A program made the position numbers and the translations under genes. From the NCBI GenBank assembly GCA_028023455.1, contig JAQFVV010000001.1, forward strand, positions 22,521,401 through 22,585,400: 64,000 nt of DNA. Reading direction: 5' to 3'. This DNA is from Epiperipatus broadwayi (lineage: Eukaryota; Onychophora; Udeonychophora; Euonychophora; Peripatidae). A model generated the notes under the pieces. It worked only from the letters and a program-made list of their open reading frames with translations. It searched no databases and was not told the DNA's origin. This document shows, in pieces, positions 12,566 through 25,231 of this stretch. Positions within the stretch are counted from its first letter, which is position 1; every line of letters starts with the position of its first letter.

Positions 12566-12700
12566 GATCTTCCATTGACAGATGAATATGCAGTAGAGTA
12601 TTTCCAAAATTATGCAATACTAATCAACAGGAGAAAATACTTTTGCAGCAGCGATTGTTCAGTGGCTTGTGCAGAGAGACCAACGAGTGCTTTATTGTAG
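12566..12700 (+). other. Possible cryptic or alternative terminal exon
   Basis: A 45-codon frame follows an AG at 12564-12565, though the polypyrimidine tract is poor. It begins DLPLTDEYAVEYFQNYAIL and ends AERPTSALL before TAG. It would be reached in phase 0 from the donor at 1731. The local GC is higher than in the surrounding intron. A second frame on the same strand is open over much of the same DNA (QQEKILLQQRLFSGLCRETN), so this may equally be an old repeat fragment. I would not use it in a gene model without transcript evidence. Confidence 0.15.
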
Positions 12701-14199
12701 TTGTTACAGGTTACTGCAGTTAAATTTATTTTAATTACAATCAGTGGTGATACTTTTGTGTAATTTATTTTTATAATATTAAAAAAATAAAAGTAAATAA
12801 TAAATACAATAGCTTCTAGTCAGCCATATTATTTTAAAGATTTATTTGACACTTTTGTAAATGGAGAATTAAAAAAAAATGTGTGGCAAGCTTCTGGCGA
12901 AGGGATAATATTAAGTACCCCAAAGAATTATAGTCTTAAAAGTAGATATAACAGCAAATCCTATTAGTTTGGTCTTCCCAAATATTATTGAAGTTTCATC
13001 AAAAAATTTAGTATCTGATGCATGAATGGCTAAATTCAATATTTAATGAAACCATTAGAGTAGTCTTTTTCACTCTTTTCTACAATGTAGTTCCTTTTAT
13101 TTAATAATGTGAAATTAAAATTTAGACATATGTTTAGAACCTTATTAATCCTATAGGCTACTTGAATTATGGTTCAGGACACCTTAATAAGAATAGTCTC
13201 AATATTAAACTTGAGTATATACTTTTTGCCATCAAAGAATAATTTTCACAAACATTTTTTACTTCTCAAGCATAAACCCAAGTTTCAAACAGAGAAGTAG
13301 AGAAATTTTAAGATTTTTGTTCATTTAGGTTTTTTTTTTCATTTTATTCTAAATCGCTGTAGTAGAGAATCTATCTCCTAGCTTGAATTATTCAGATTTC
13401 TTTTTATTATTTGCGAAAAATTAGTTATGAAAAAAAAAATGTGCTAAATAAATTTTAAAAAATTGATTTTTGCATTAAAAAGAAATGAAAATAAAGTTAA
13501 TATTATTTTTTTAATCATATTTATGATTATTTATTTTATACAACTAACTTACAGATTAAATATTGCTTGATATAGAAGAAATTAAATCTTTGTATATTTA
13601 AAAATTTACTGAACAAAAACCTTTTTAGAATCAAATGTATTTGATTACTAAAATCATTTTTTTAATACAAATTAATACAAAAGAACCACCACCCCCAAAA
13701 AATTGCTGTGATTGTGAAATAAAATTACAATATTTTCTAGCAATTAATAAATATCGCATATTGTGCAAGTTCATGATAATGAAAAAAATGTGTCAGAGAT
13801 CTGAAATGATAAATATCCAGTGTTTTAAAAGATAAAAATTTTAGTCAATATTTAAATTTTTTTAAATAAAACCTTTTTTTTTTATATTATAAATGTGGAC
13901 ACAAAATGCATGATAATAAAGTCTATATATTTTTTGCATTTGTATGAAATAAAGCAGATTTTATAGCAGTATTTAGTTTATAAATAAAGAAAATAAATAG
14001 ATATAAATTTTTTAAAAATTATAGATAAATTAAAAATGTTAATAATTATTTATTAATATACTATATGTATAAAGGTACATAAATACATTTAGATATATTT
14101 CCACAAACTGGTAGAATGGTTATGTATTTATATAAAATATAGGATACTTTTTTCTACCACTGGACAAGCCGCCAGGTGACGCTGCAGAACTACCAAGAA

Positions 14200-14425
14200 G
14201 CCTGTAAATGATAAATTTCTATACAAAAATAGCTCAAAATCGCTAAAATTGAAATTTAAAATGCCTGAGATGAGAAATGCAAAATTGCTGAAATCTATGA
14301 AAAAATTAAAACACAAAAATCACTGAAATCTATGAAAAATTAAATTGCAAAAATCGCTGAATAAATTGAAATTTAAAATGCCTGAGGTGAGAAATTTCTA
14401 TCCAAAAATGCCTGAAAAATCAATG
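14200..14425. repeat. Degenerate short tandem repeats
   Basis: A 117-bp-spaced pair of GAAATTTAAAATGCCTGAG blocks (14251 and 14368) encloses about three copies of a ~38-bp unit built on CTGAAATCTATGAAAAATTA and CAAAAATCGCTGA. Confidence 0.6.
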
Positions 14426-17019
14426 GAAATGAGAAATGGTTAGAACCAAATATAATATTTAAATAATCTTAATATCATAGTAATTATATGTAAAAAAATC
14501 ATTAATATTAATTATAGTGAGATTCTTTTTTTAATAAATAAGTTATCTAATCATTAATTCATTATAAAAATAAATTTAATTGTTCTGATTATTTGGACAG
14601 ATTTTATGCTCTATTGATTTTTGAAAATGTAATAAGGACTTTTAAAATATAATATTTTTATTAATCTTGGTATTTTCATGTTTTAGATTTTGAAAATGTA
14701 TTTTTTTTCTTCAAAATAATTTTATTAAATGCATTGCTTTCTAGCTGTTTTACTTTTTGAGTTTTACAAATATATATATGTATTGCTTTGTGTGTGTGTA
14801 TTTAGGATTTGCATGCTTAGTTGCTTTTTTTTTTAATTTCTATCATATTGTTATCCATATATCTTCTGAAATAATTTAAAAATATTTATTATTATCATTT
14901 TGATGTAAAAATGTTATTTCCCTTCATTTGTCTTATATTAATAATTAATATATTTTTTTGATAACTGATTTAAATTAATGATTACTGTTTAAATTCATCA
15001 GTCAAAAGCATTTTTTTATGCTTGATTTCAAATTTCATCTATTAAAAATATCTAAAAGTAAAATATAGAAATTTATTTGAAATAATTGTGAGACTGGTAA
15101 CTAATTTTCATTGAAAACATGCTCAAAGAAATTTCTATAAAAGTAAAAAAATACACAGTAATACTCATGGTAAAATCTTATAAGGAAAAAAAAAATGATG
15201 AAAGAAAGGCAAAAATTGCAGGCAAACTAAAAACTAATATATTTTTTCATGCAGTCTTTCATCAGCGTGGAGTTGTCTATTTTCTCCTTATTTCATCTTT
15301 ACAATAAGTCTAAGAAAAAACCTTTAATATCAGGATTTCAAAATAAATGTATTTAAGCCACTTTCAAAATAAATGGTTCATTTATTGAAATGTTTGATAA
15401 TATAGAAAACTTTTGTAATAAATTGATGGATGGATTTAGATTTACATAATTTCAATTATTATATATTTTTTGTCATTACAAAGAAATCAATTATTTTTAT
15501 ACAAAATTTTTAATTGTAAAAGAACATTGAAATTATTCCTAAATGTTAGATATAACTTTAAATATTAGTTTGTAAAAGAAAACCAACATGAACGATATAC
15601 ATATTTTTTTTTCATTGTGTATATATATTTTTAAAAAAAATCAAGTCAGATGTCACATGATCTAATTTAATTATTTTGTGAGCTCTTTATATATATGTAT
15701 GTGCACATGCTCATATTCAAGTACTTTATTATTTTATTCTTTATCAATAAACATTTGAAAAAAATTATCAAATAATATTTATTTTGTTAAAGGGGAAAAG
15801 ACCTCTAAACAAAGTTCTTCCATTTAGGTCATGAATCCTATTGGAATCTTCTTAAAAAAATATTATTCATAATGACTGATAAATACTTCTATAGTTCTTT
15901 TTTTTTTTTTTGTAATTAGGTCTAGATTAATTTTAAAACATTAAAAATATCTCATTTTTTGATAATTATTATCTTTTATTAATTGTACTTTTTTTTATGG
16001 TATGTTAGCTTAGCTTTGTGCAGCATTTAATATTTTTTTTATAATAGGGAGTTATTATGAAAATTGCATCTTTAACAAATGCATAAAAAATTCTACATGA
16101 CATTACTTGGGAAAAATAATAATTAAAGAATGAGTAGCAAAATGAGAAAAAGTTTGAAGCAAAGTCACTTGTTTCTAATTTGAAAAATAGTAAAAGAAAC
16201 AATTATAAATTCTAAAAATTATTATTTTCTTTTTTATTCTTTTAACAGTATATATTTTTTTCATTTTCTAATAAAAAATTTTTTTTTCAACATGTGTTTT
16301 TGATAAAATAATCTGTTTTGTCAAAAAATTGGCTTCCAATGAAATTTTTATAAGTAAATGCAGTGATTTTTAATATGCCAAGACATTTCTTCTATTGACC
16401 AAAACTATAATTCAAATGTTTTTATATGAATACCTTTATGAGTTTCAACTAGATGTAATGATAATGGGACATTCTAAGATGTCTAGGGCAGAAAAACTAT
16501 ACTTTCACAAGGCATCTCATGAAGGACAAAGAAAAAGTTAATAAAATGACATTTAATTAAGTGATTAAATGTATCAGGATTTATCATTAGTACATCTGAA
16601 AAAGTAAGTTTGAAAAATGATGGATCTGTAAAAAAAAACAAAAAAACATGTATTTCTGTAGCATTGATTTGGGATTAAAAAACGCAATCAATGGATGTGG
16701 AAAATTTAATATATACATATAATGGATTGAGAATTGTTTGTTGGTATGACTTATAATTTTCAATGCAAAAATTAATTTTGTAAATGAATATTTTCATTTG
16801 ATAATAGGAAATTGCCTTGTGTGATTTTATCACAATGATGAATTTAAGAAACAAAAGTTCCTGAATCATATCTTGTAATACTATTTAACATCTTTCATTG
16901 AAATAAAATTATTTTTATAAAAAATGTTAAAATTATTTGAATCATTGTTAGATTCATTAAGTTTTAAAATTGTTTTAACTTTGCTTTTGTGCCAAATTTT
17001 TGGAATAGTTTTGTATAAA

Positions 17020-17790
17020 ATAATGTTAATGAATAGTTTTTACACCCATAAATTTTGTAGAAATTCTGAAATTATTATTTGTTCCTGAAGCTTTATCTGA
17101 TTTGAAACAATCATGGACAAATTCACCATTATCTGCAGATTTTATTAATATTGAAGGATCATTGTGAAAGAGAAACAAATTTATTCTAATGTTGCCTTTT
17201 TCAATTCTATCAATATTAAACTTATAATGTGATTTATAAGTGTCAATGACAATGATAATAGTTCTTTTAAAGGTGTTTCTATATCCATTAAAGCCTTCCA
17301 CTAAATTTTATTAAAAAAAATTTTTTTTTTGGTCTCATTCCATCTATTTTTTTCTAGTGTCATCGAGATAAGTTTGTCAGCTATATTTAGATTTTTGGTA
17401 GACATATATTGACAATAAAAGAGTATTGTTTTTGTTCCAACATAATTTTTTTTTTCAATTTTCTTTAGGAGTGAATCTTTGACAATTATTAATATGAATT
17501 TGTTAAATCAATCATACACACACAAAAAAGAAATTGTTGGGATTTTTTTAAAATATCCAAAATATTAACTCTAATCAATTTTTTTAAAATTTCATCTTGG
17601 GACTGGGTGACTTGCCATTATGATAATGTGAATTACAAAAATATTTGATTTATGTTGGTGATAATGATCCACTATTAGATTATAGTAAATATTTTTTATT
17701 GAAATAAAACAAATTAGGATTTGCTGCAAAACAGCCTCAATTGCCTTGTTTGACAAATTTATGTTCATGTTGTTTATAGACATTCATTCT
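17020..17790 (-). pseudogene. Integrase-like remnant (weak)
   Basis: Two minus-strand frames, 17592-17783 and 17026-17301, look like pieces of a decayed DDE integrase. The first has LSNKAIEAVLQQILICF. The second has FHNDPSILIKSADNGEFVHD, which resembles the F..P.IL.SDNG.EFV block around the second catalytic Asp of retroviral or Ginger-type integrases. Stops and frameshifts separate them, and the third catalytic residue is not evident. This is pattern recognition only; a profile search could overturn it. It lies antisense to the host intron. Confidence 0.3.
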
Positions 17791-18608
17791 TAAAGATTGT
17801 TAACATGCTATGTTTACAGGTATTAGATCTAGAAAAGAAATTGAGATATTGTAAGCATTGCCTATGTAAAATTATCTAATTGAATGATGATTGCTATATT
17901 ATTTAAAGTATCTTCGGTTGAGAATGTTTGCTTCTCTGAATATCTAATATTAATGAAAAGAGCTATGAATATAGGAACATACAATTCCTGAGAGCACTCA
18001 CCTTATTTATTGTCATACAGCTTCATTAATTGTGCATAAAACGCAAGCTTAAAATTATCAAGAGGTAATGTGAGGCCTAGAATTTTAAAATGATGCATCT
18101 TATTAGAGGAATTATATATCTCTACAGAAATTTTCTGTTGAAAATTAATTTGCAGAAAATCTCCTTTTTTGATTCTCTTTTGCCTTTAATATCATAAATA
18201 ATTTGTTTTCCAATTGAAAAAAATCACTTCATAGGAAGAGTATCTAACAATTGAAATATTCTTCTATTGTCAATATTATCTAGTTTTTTATTTCAAGAGG
18301 CTAAGTTTTTTGTCTTACAAAATATATGTTATGACTTTAATTGATTTTATAAATTGTTGTATGTCTTATTGGCCAGGAGATCATCATAACATGAAGTCTG
18401 ATTTCCAAATGGAAATATTCATTTCATATGCTAATGCATGTTACATAAAAGTCTATATATATATACACGATTTTAAATTTAGTGATGTTTAGACATTTTG
18501 TTGTTTATTTATAATAATTTATTAATGAGTACAGAAACTGTTTAAATTGAATAATTTAAATCTTTGATTATTTCAGACTTGATTATACTTTTTTTTTCCC
18601 TTTTTTAG

Positions 18609-18740
18609 TCTACAGCACTGGATAAAGAGGACAAGTATTACTTCCAGACTTCCCGCAAGACACTAGATTCTCATAGTCTACCAGATTCTCTTAGTCCAAG
18701 TGCACATTCCTTTTCTTCACAACAAGATGAAATATTCTAA
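18609..18740 (+). CDS. Terminal coding exon of the unidentified plus-strand gene
   Basis: This 132-bp exon (43 residues and TAA) follows a strong T-rich tract and the acceptor TTTTTAG. It opens in phase 0, matching the phase-0 donor at 1731. The peptide begins STALDKEDKYYFQTSRKTL and ends in a serine-rich tail, SLSPSAHSFSSQQDEIF. Such a tail is likely disordered and offers SP phosphorylation sites. No domain is visible. Together with the exon at 1617 it supplies the last 81 residues of a protein of unknown total length. The final residues do not form a clear PDZ-binding class I motif. I do not recognise the family. Confidence 0.75.
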   Translation, partial: STALDKEDKYYFQTSRKTLDSHSLPDSLSPSAHSFSSQQDEIF

Positions 18741-20290
18741 TCAACAGGGGCCATTACTGTTCATAATATACATATTTTTTTTTATTTGGAAGAGCTTAAA
18801 ACTACTTAGAATTGCTCATTTTGATCCCCTCTCCCCTCATTTCTGAAAAGTTCCTATTTTATATTACATGAATGAAAATCATTAAAGAAAAAAATAATAA
18901 AATAAATTATTAATAAAATATTTCAGTGCTTGCTTTATAAAGATTATTTTTAATTTTATATTTATTATATGTTTATTAAATTCTTTGTGCTCTTTTTTTA
19001 TTATTGCATTTATACTTTTCAAATTGGGCAGGGACCAGACCAATATCTCATTCATTCCTTTCTCTTTCCAGAATATAATATTAAAAAGCCAACCTTTATT
19101 TGAAAGTTTTTTTTTTTTTAAAAAAAAGACAATTCCTTTTCTATTTGCTAGTATTTAAGCTCTTATCATTGTTTGATATAAAAGCATTTATTGGGTTTTA
19201 TATATATATATAATAATACATAAAATTATGTGCCATATATATATATTTTCAAACTGATTTGTTTATTGCTTTATTTGTAAGTCTAGAAATATTTGCATTG
19301 CTTCTGGATCAAAAATAACCCATCCAGCCTTGTAATGCTCAACATTATTTGTCTCAGGAAGTATTCAAGGTGAATTAAAGAAAGCTTTTTTTTTTTTAAA
19401 AAAAAAAAAACTTTATATAAATAGGTTTGTATTTTTGCTACTATTCACCCCCATTTAATCTATTAAAGTAGCTTCCATAAGCAGATGATTTTATTTCAAA
19501 ACAAAAATGATTGTATATATATAAAAATGTTTAGGTACTTCAAAAATTAGATCTTGGAAAGTTGTACCAATTAGAAAAAAATGAGACAAAGTTGTGAGAT
19601 CTTTTTTTTATATTATCATTTACAATTTTTATGTAAAACTTTTTTTCCCCCATCCTTATTTATTTTCTCATGAGATTATTTTCATATTTATTTACAAATT
19701 TAGCATTCCATATACATATAACCATTTGTGTACTAATATATTGTATATCTATAAATATATTTATTAAAAATATACATTGATAAATTTATTTTGCAGATTT
19801 TTTATTATGCTTACAAGAAAAATAAGTCCACCCCCTGAATCATTCCTCCCCTCTTTTATTTATTTTGTTTTATATAAATTTTTACTTCAAAGAAAGTCTT
19901 CCGAATTATTTCAGCTTATTTGTCAATAAAGATGGACCACCTTTATTATTTTAATTAGCCATTTTGCAAAATGCCAGTTCCTATTCAAATATGATGGTTT
20001 TTATTATTATTTTTTTTATTGTACAGTATATTTATTTATTGTAAAGTATGGTTTGTATCAGACATCATGCATTGCCTTTCAGTATTAAAAACTGGTATAT
20101 TAATTTTTATCTTTATAAATTCTGGTAGTTAAAAAAAATCTCATACATATTTCTAAAAAAAAAGCTATTTTGCTTTGTGTCTTCATTGTTGCCTGTTGTC
20201 TAACATTAAATGATCAAAAATAGAAAAAATTTTAAAATGTTGAAATGTCCATCTTTGATGTTTATCAATAAATTTTGTATATACCTATGT
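18741..20290 (+). other. Probable 3' UTR of the unidentified gene
   Basis: The UTR starts right after the TAA at 18738-18740 and is about 1.55 kb if the signal at 20267 is used. It is AT-rich with T runs and TA microsatellites. An AATAAA cluster near 18890-18910 could give a much shorter form. The last 100 bp (ATCTTTGATGTTTATCAATAAA followed by a T/GT-rich stretch) look like a typical animal UTR end. Confidence 0.5.
20267..20272 (+). terminator. Poly(A) signal AATAAA
   Basis: A canonical hexamer with a TTTCTTTTTCTGTGAT downstream element about 30 bp later. It is the best candidate for the 3' end of the plus-strand gene. Confidence 0.5.
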
Positions 20291-20503
20291 CAGCATATAT
20301 TCATTTCTTTTTCTGTGATATTTTCTTAGTTTTACATAAGCATCATAATGAATTAATTAAAATCCTTAAAGGAAATTTTTGAACAATTTTTATTTTATCA
20401 TTTTGATTTATTATTTTAAATGAAACAATCAATTTCAAAGGATGAGCAAGAAGTGGACAGAGTACTTATTTGTAGCAATTTTATGTAGATTGTTTTGTTT
20501 GTC

Positions 20504-20509
20504 AATAAA
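20504..20509 (+). terminator. Alternative poly(A) signal AATAAA
   Basis: A second canonical hexamer, preceded by TTTTGTTTGTC and followed by T-rich sequence. It would extend the 3' UTR by about 240 bp. In DNA this AT-rich the motif also occurs by chance. Confidence 0.25.
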
Positions 20510-22624
20510 ATATTAATGGACTACAGATGTTATTTTTATTATATGTGCTTACATAACTGTACTTATACATATTTGCTTACATATATATATATATATTAAC
20601 TTTTTTTTTTAAAAAATGCATCATTGTAATGTTCTATTTTCAGGTTAAATAACTGGGCTATTGAGTAAGAAACATTATTTCTATCAAGTGATAACTCCCT
20701 TATTGCAATTTATTCTAGTAACTCAATTTTAGAAATGCATCATGAAAATATATACGATATCAATATATAAAGTTAAATTATCTTGTATATATAAGATCTT
20801 ACCCATATATATGAAAGAATTAATTATATATCACAACTAAGAGTGGGAAAAATAGATACTGAACAAGAACTAAGGTAATAAATAATATGACAAAAATGCT
20901 CACTCACTTGATTTGTCAGATTGTAAATATGAAAAGGGTAATCAAATAACTTTGATAGACAAGAAACGCATAAGAGATGCAACTTCTCAGCTATCTCTCA
21001 GTGAATGATCAAATTCATTACCTTGAACAAGTTACAGCATCACATGCCTTGTGTTTACTTAAAGGTGAATTTCTTTGGCAAATGTAACTGATTATTTAAT
21101 TTAAAAAATAGTTTGTGTTGGTACAGAATTAAACTTAAGCATATTAATTGACAATTTTGCTGTTGCTAATTCTGTTGGTATGTTTTGTCACTATTAAGAA
21201 ACATATTTGGAATGGTTGCTTATCATTACTTATCAACTGTCTAGTTTTTTTTTTAATTAGCAAATTTCAGAAATAATAACAAAGCACAACTTTTTCTTCG
21301 ATTGTTTACAAATTTGGTATTTAATATTTCAAATAATTAGTGAGAATTGTATCAAATGTAATTGATAGTCCTTAATGGATTCAGCGAATACAGGTTTAGC
21401 TATATTTTTCATCTATTGGTTATATTTATATTGAAATTGGTAGTGAGTTCACTTTTTCTTTTCTAATAATCTTTGTGAGAAATGTATTTCATTATTTACT
21501 TTACATTTCTTTTTTTGTTTCTTAATATTTCATTATTAATATCTATATTTGGCAGTTTCAACATAGAATGATGTTGGTGTCAATTGATTTCATCACTAAC
21601 TAATCATTTCAAAGTGTAACAGAGATGGAAATCATAAACTACTCCTGTATACTATGTTTAGGATTATGAATAGCATGATAAAATAAAATTATAATGCTGG
21701 AATATAGGTCCTTCAGGTTAGAAGGAATTTAACATTTTACAGAGGAAATGCCAAAGATATTTTTCAGTAATGAGAATTTATATGGTACTGTTATATAAAA
21801 AACCAATATTTAGTTGATATTGGAAAGGAAATTCAAAGGTCATCATTGTAACAGAGATTATGCAGTCTAGGAACCAAAGAAAATTTGATATAGCCCAAAT
21901 GGAAATAATTTTAAAATCATAGATTTTAAATTAAGAAAACATATCTATTATTCAGTCCAAGGATAACAAAAAAGAAGTTATAATTTTTATTGTCAGCATA
22001 TTATAAGGATTGTCATAGAATAGAATATGGTAAATGATATTGATATCAATTATATTTATAATACTTATTCAATATTACTATAATACAAATCTATGCTCTA
22101 GAAAGTTAAAAAGAAATTGAAAATTGTTGCGATCAGATGCAGGCAGAATTTAAAAATATAATGATGTCTGGAATGTGCTAGTTGGAAATAGTAAGGAAAT
22201 ACCATTGGTTATACTGCAGAAATCAATTGATAACATTTTGGGAATTCCAAGTTTTTTTTATTGACATTTCTTAATGTCTTGACATGGAAAAGTATTGAAG
22301 ATCATGGAATACAATAGAAATCAGATTGATTATATTATTGACACCAGAGAAGTAAGTCTTCAGTGATAACTAAAACTTGACCAATAGATCATGAATTAAA
22401 CTTGTGAATAAAACTGAAATTCACTTATATGCTTGTCTAATATAATCTCTAACAGGAGACTCAACCAATCAATCGTGAAGTACTTTTTGGTATATCTTTC
22501 TTTTTCCCTTATTCTTAAAAATAATTAAGTTAGCACAATATTAAAAATGTCTAATTTTTTTTTTTGTTTCTATTTCAAAACATTAAACATGGAAATTAAT
22601 GAAATCCATCATGCTGTTCTTTCA

Positions 22625-23200
22625 TATAAATTATAATAAATAAAAATCATATACTATATAAATAATTACACATAAAAAGCTTTTTTTGCACATGGTATCA
22701 TGCCTTTTTCAAATGTTAATCCTCTATTTTGATATTAACCAATTATTGCAGATAGAACATGTAATGTTTTATAATGGAAGTAAAATATCAATAACCAAAT
22801 AAAATCTTCATATAGAAATCCAATGTAACTTCAAAGAATTGACTATATAACACAATATACATAATAAATAATACATATACAACTTTATATATACTATCTT
22901 ATATAATTTTATAAATTATGTGATATAAAAATGAATGGAAAATTATATAAGTATATATAAAGTTGTATATATATTATTTATTGGTATATAATCAATTCTT
23001 TGAAGTTATATTGGATCTCTATATTGTTTTATTTTATTTCTATTATGGTATTCTATCTGCAATAATTGATTAACAAAATAGATAATTAATATTTGAAAAA
23101 GGCATGAAACTATGTGCCAAAAAAGACTTATGTGTAATTATTATTTATATAATTATAGTTGTTGTATATGATTTTTATTATTTATTATAATTTCATGATA
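22625..23200. repeat. ~580-bp foldback repeat with ~260-bp arms
   Basis: The left arm (about 22625-22880) and right arm (about 22940-23200) are inverted copies. Matching landmarks include TGCACATGGTATCATGCC against GGCATGAAACTATGTGCC, AATTATTGCAGATAGAA against TTCTATCTGCAATAATT, and CTTCAAAGAATTGA against TCAATTCTTTGAAG. The arms are diverged by substitutions and small indels and enclose a ~60-bp AT-rich centre. No protein frame is present. It is probably a foldback or MITE-type element; clear target duplications were not found. Confidence 0.75.
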
Positions 23201-24514
23201 GTGATTTAATTAAATGTTCTATGCTTTTATTTCTACTTAAATATAACCATCAAAATTGTAGTTAAAGAAAAAAAAATGTTTTTGATTTTAGTGAATTACT
23301 CATCACTTTAAATAAAAACATTTTTCCTATTCAAATAAGAACTTTTTCTAACTAATCCTATTCAAATTTAAAACTGAAAATCTAAACAATGTCACTGTAG
23401 TTTAAGTATTGAAATGAAATTCAAACATGTTAAAAATGACAATTTTTTTGTTTATGAAGGCAACTTTTTAAAAACATTTTTAATGAGAAATTTCATTCTT
23501 CATTTCTTTTTCTATTTTAATTAATTAAGCACTCCAGTGAATTAATCATGAAATTTAATAAAAGCGTGTTTTTTTAAAAATATATATATACTACCATCTA
23601 TTATGCATCATTAAAAATTTAACTGATATCAGCATAGTATGAAATTCAGTCCGCTAACACATTTTAGGCTAGACAAATCTTAATATTGCATTGTCACCAA
23701 TATCTAAAGTGGACAAAATTTAAGAAATCCATTCAATAGATGTTAAAAATCAACTACAAGATTTGACTCAAATAAATAATTTCTAATTTAAAATATCTGT
23801 AATTATTTTTGATTTTAGTTTTGTTTCCTTATAAATGTGCATATTTTAAATAGTTTATTAAATATTGAAATGAGATTCTATCATATTTTTCCCAAGCATA
23901 AGATGTAGTGGTATTTGCAAATAAAAGCCAAAATTAAAAATCTTTTAAGGGAACTAAGTAGAAAATTACAAAGAAAAAAATGAAAAGCTATCTAAGAGAT
24001 TCATGAGAGCATAAAAATGATTATTACCAAATTTTAATAAATCAAACATTGAAAGAATATGCAAAAACTTTATAGCAAATCATCAATTAAGATTTAATGA
24101 GATCTGCATCAAAGATTCTTCAGTAATGAAAAATATTAACCTTAGTCATTGCAAAATGGTAAAGCCACAAGTAGCATTGAATATGAAATTCTGAAATTGA
24201 AAAAAATATCAAATTATCAATCTAAAAAAAATATCCAATGACATAGATAGGAAGAAGACAATTATTTTTTCTGTATTAAAAAACGGAGTCCTCAGATTGT
24301 GAAAATTATCATTTCATATTACTGAAAATCATACAGCTTGGATTAGAGCTTTAAAAGACAACTGCTAAATATACTAGGATAGTTTTAGAAAAAGTGAACT
24401 TGAAATATTTATGATGTATCAGTTAATAGATTAGGGAATAAACAAATCAACACACAAAGACCTTGGAATATTTGAAAATATAAATACTCCATTTGGTTCA
24501 GTTGCTAAATTGTA

Positions 24515-25231
24515 TTAAAACAGGCAAAACTCTCCATATAGTAGCGCCACTCAGTGCGAGCCAAAGTAATCAATGGATGCCAGAACAAATCCTTATCTAG
24601 TGCCTACTCATCCAATATCCCCAGACTAGTTTCTAGCTTGTGACTTCGTCAGTGAGGAGCCTTGGATCTGAGAGCACTGCACCTAGATCTTAGAATCTAA
24701 TGCAACCCTCCAGCAGTCACCTTTTAACTCTACATAACTACAAAACTATGAGAATAAAATTGAAAAAATATAGTTCTGAACTCAGTTCAGTACCCATACA
24801 TTTTGGTGTATTTGGTTCTTTAATAACTATAGCCACCACTATATTATTAGGAGGATTGGTATTAAACCACTAAGCATCACCATTTCTTATATGACTATAT
24901 AAACTAATGAGCTTGGATTGAAAATATTAGTTTTCAATTTTATTCTGTTTTGTAGTTAAGTAGAGGTAAAAGGTGACTGCTGGAGAGTTGCATTAGATCC
25001 TAAGATCTAGGTGCAGTGCTCTCAGATCCAAGGCTCCTCACTGATGAAAGCCACAAGCTAGAAACTAGTTTGGGGGGGGATATTGGATGAGTAGGCATTA
25101 GATAAGGATTTTATGCACAAGTCTTCTGGCATCCATTGATCACTCTGGCTTGCACTGAGGGGCACTACTACTATGGAGAGTTTTGCCTGTTTAATAAATT
25201 ATGTGCAAGCATAAGAAATGGTGATCATGCG
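24515..25231. mobile_element. Palindromic SINE-type repeat, copy 1 (717 bp)
   Basis: It is flanked by a perfect 13-bp direct repeat, TTGCTAAATTGTA (24502-24514 and 25232-25244). The two halves are inverted copies of about 230 bp. Landmarks include AAAACAGGCAAAACTCTCCAT against ATGGAGAGTTTTGCCTGTTT, ATCCAATATCCCC against GGGGATATTGGATGAGT, and TGCACCTAGATCTTAG against TAAGATCTAGGTGCA. In the centre, GAGCTTGGATTGAAAATATTAG is a decayed form of the tRNA-like B-box region seen in the half copy at 29.2 kb. Long target duplications of variable length point to insertion by LINE machinery. The unit looks like a head-to-head SINE dimer that spread as one repeat, because copy 2 shares the same centre. 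Confidence 0.7.

Larger units (their letters stand above)
1731..18608 (+). other. 16.9-kb intron loaded with repeats
   Basis: It runs from the GTAAGT donor at 1731 to the T-rich tract and acceptor TTTTAG ending at 18608. Long stretches hold nothing beyond AT-rich sequence, homopolymer T runs and short microsatellites: 1.8-5.0, 7.8-9.5, 12.8-14.1 and 14.5-17.0 kb. Separately listed contents are the TIR element at 5.0-7.8 kb, the foldback at 9.6 kb, small tandem repeats at 10.5 and 14.2 kb, a LINE remnant at 10.9-12.3 kb, a possible cryptic exon at 12.57 kb and an integrase-like remnant at 17.0-17.8 kb. Confidence 0.65.
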
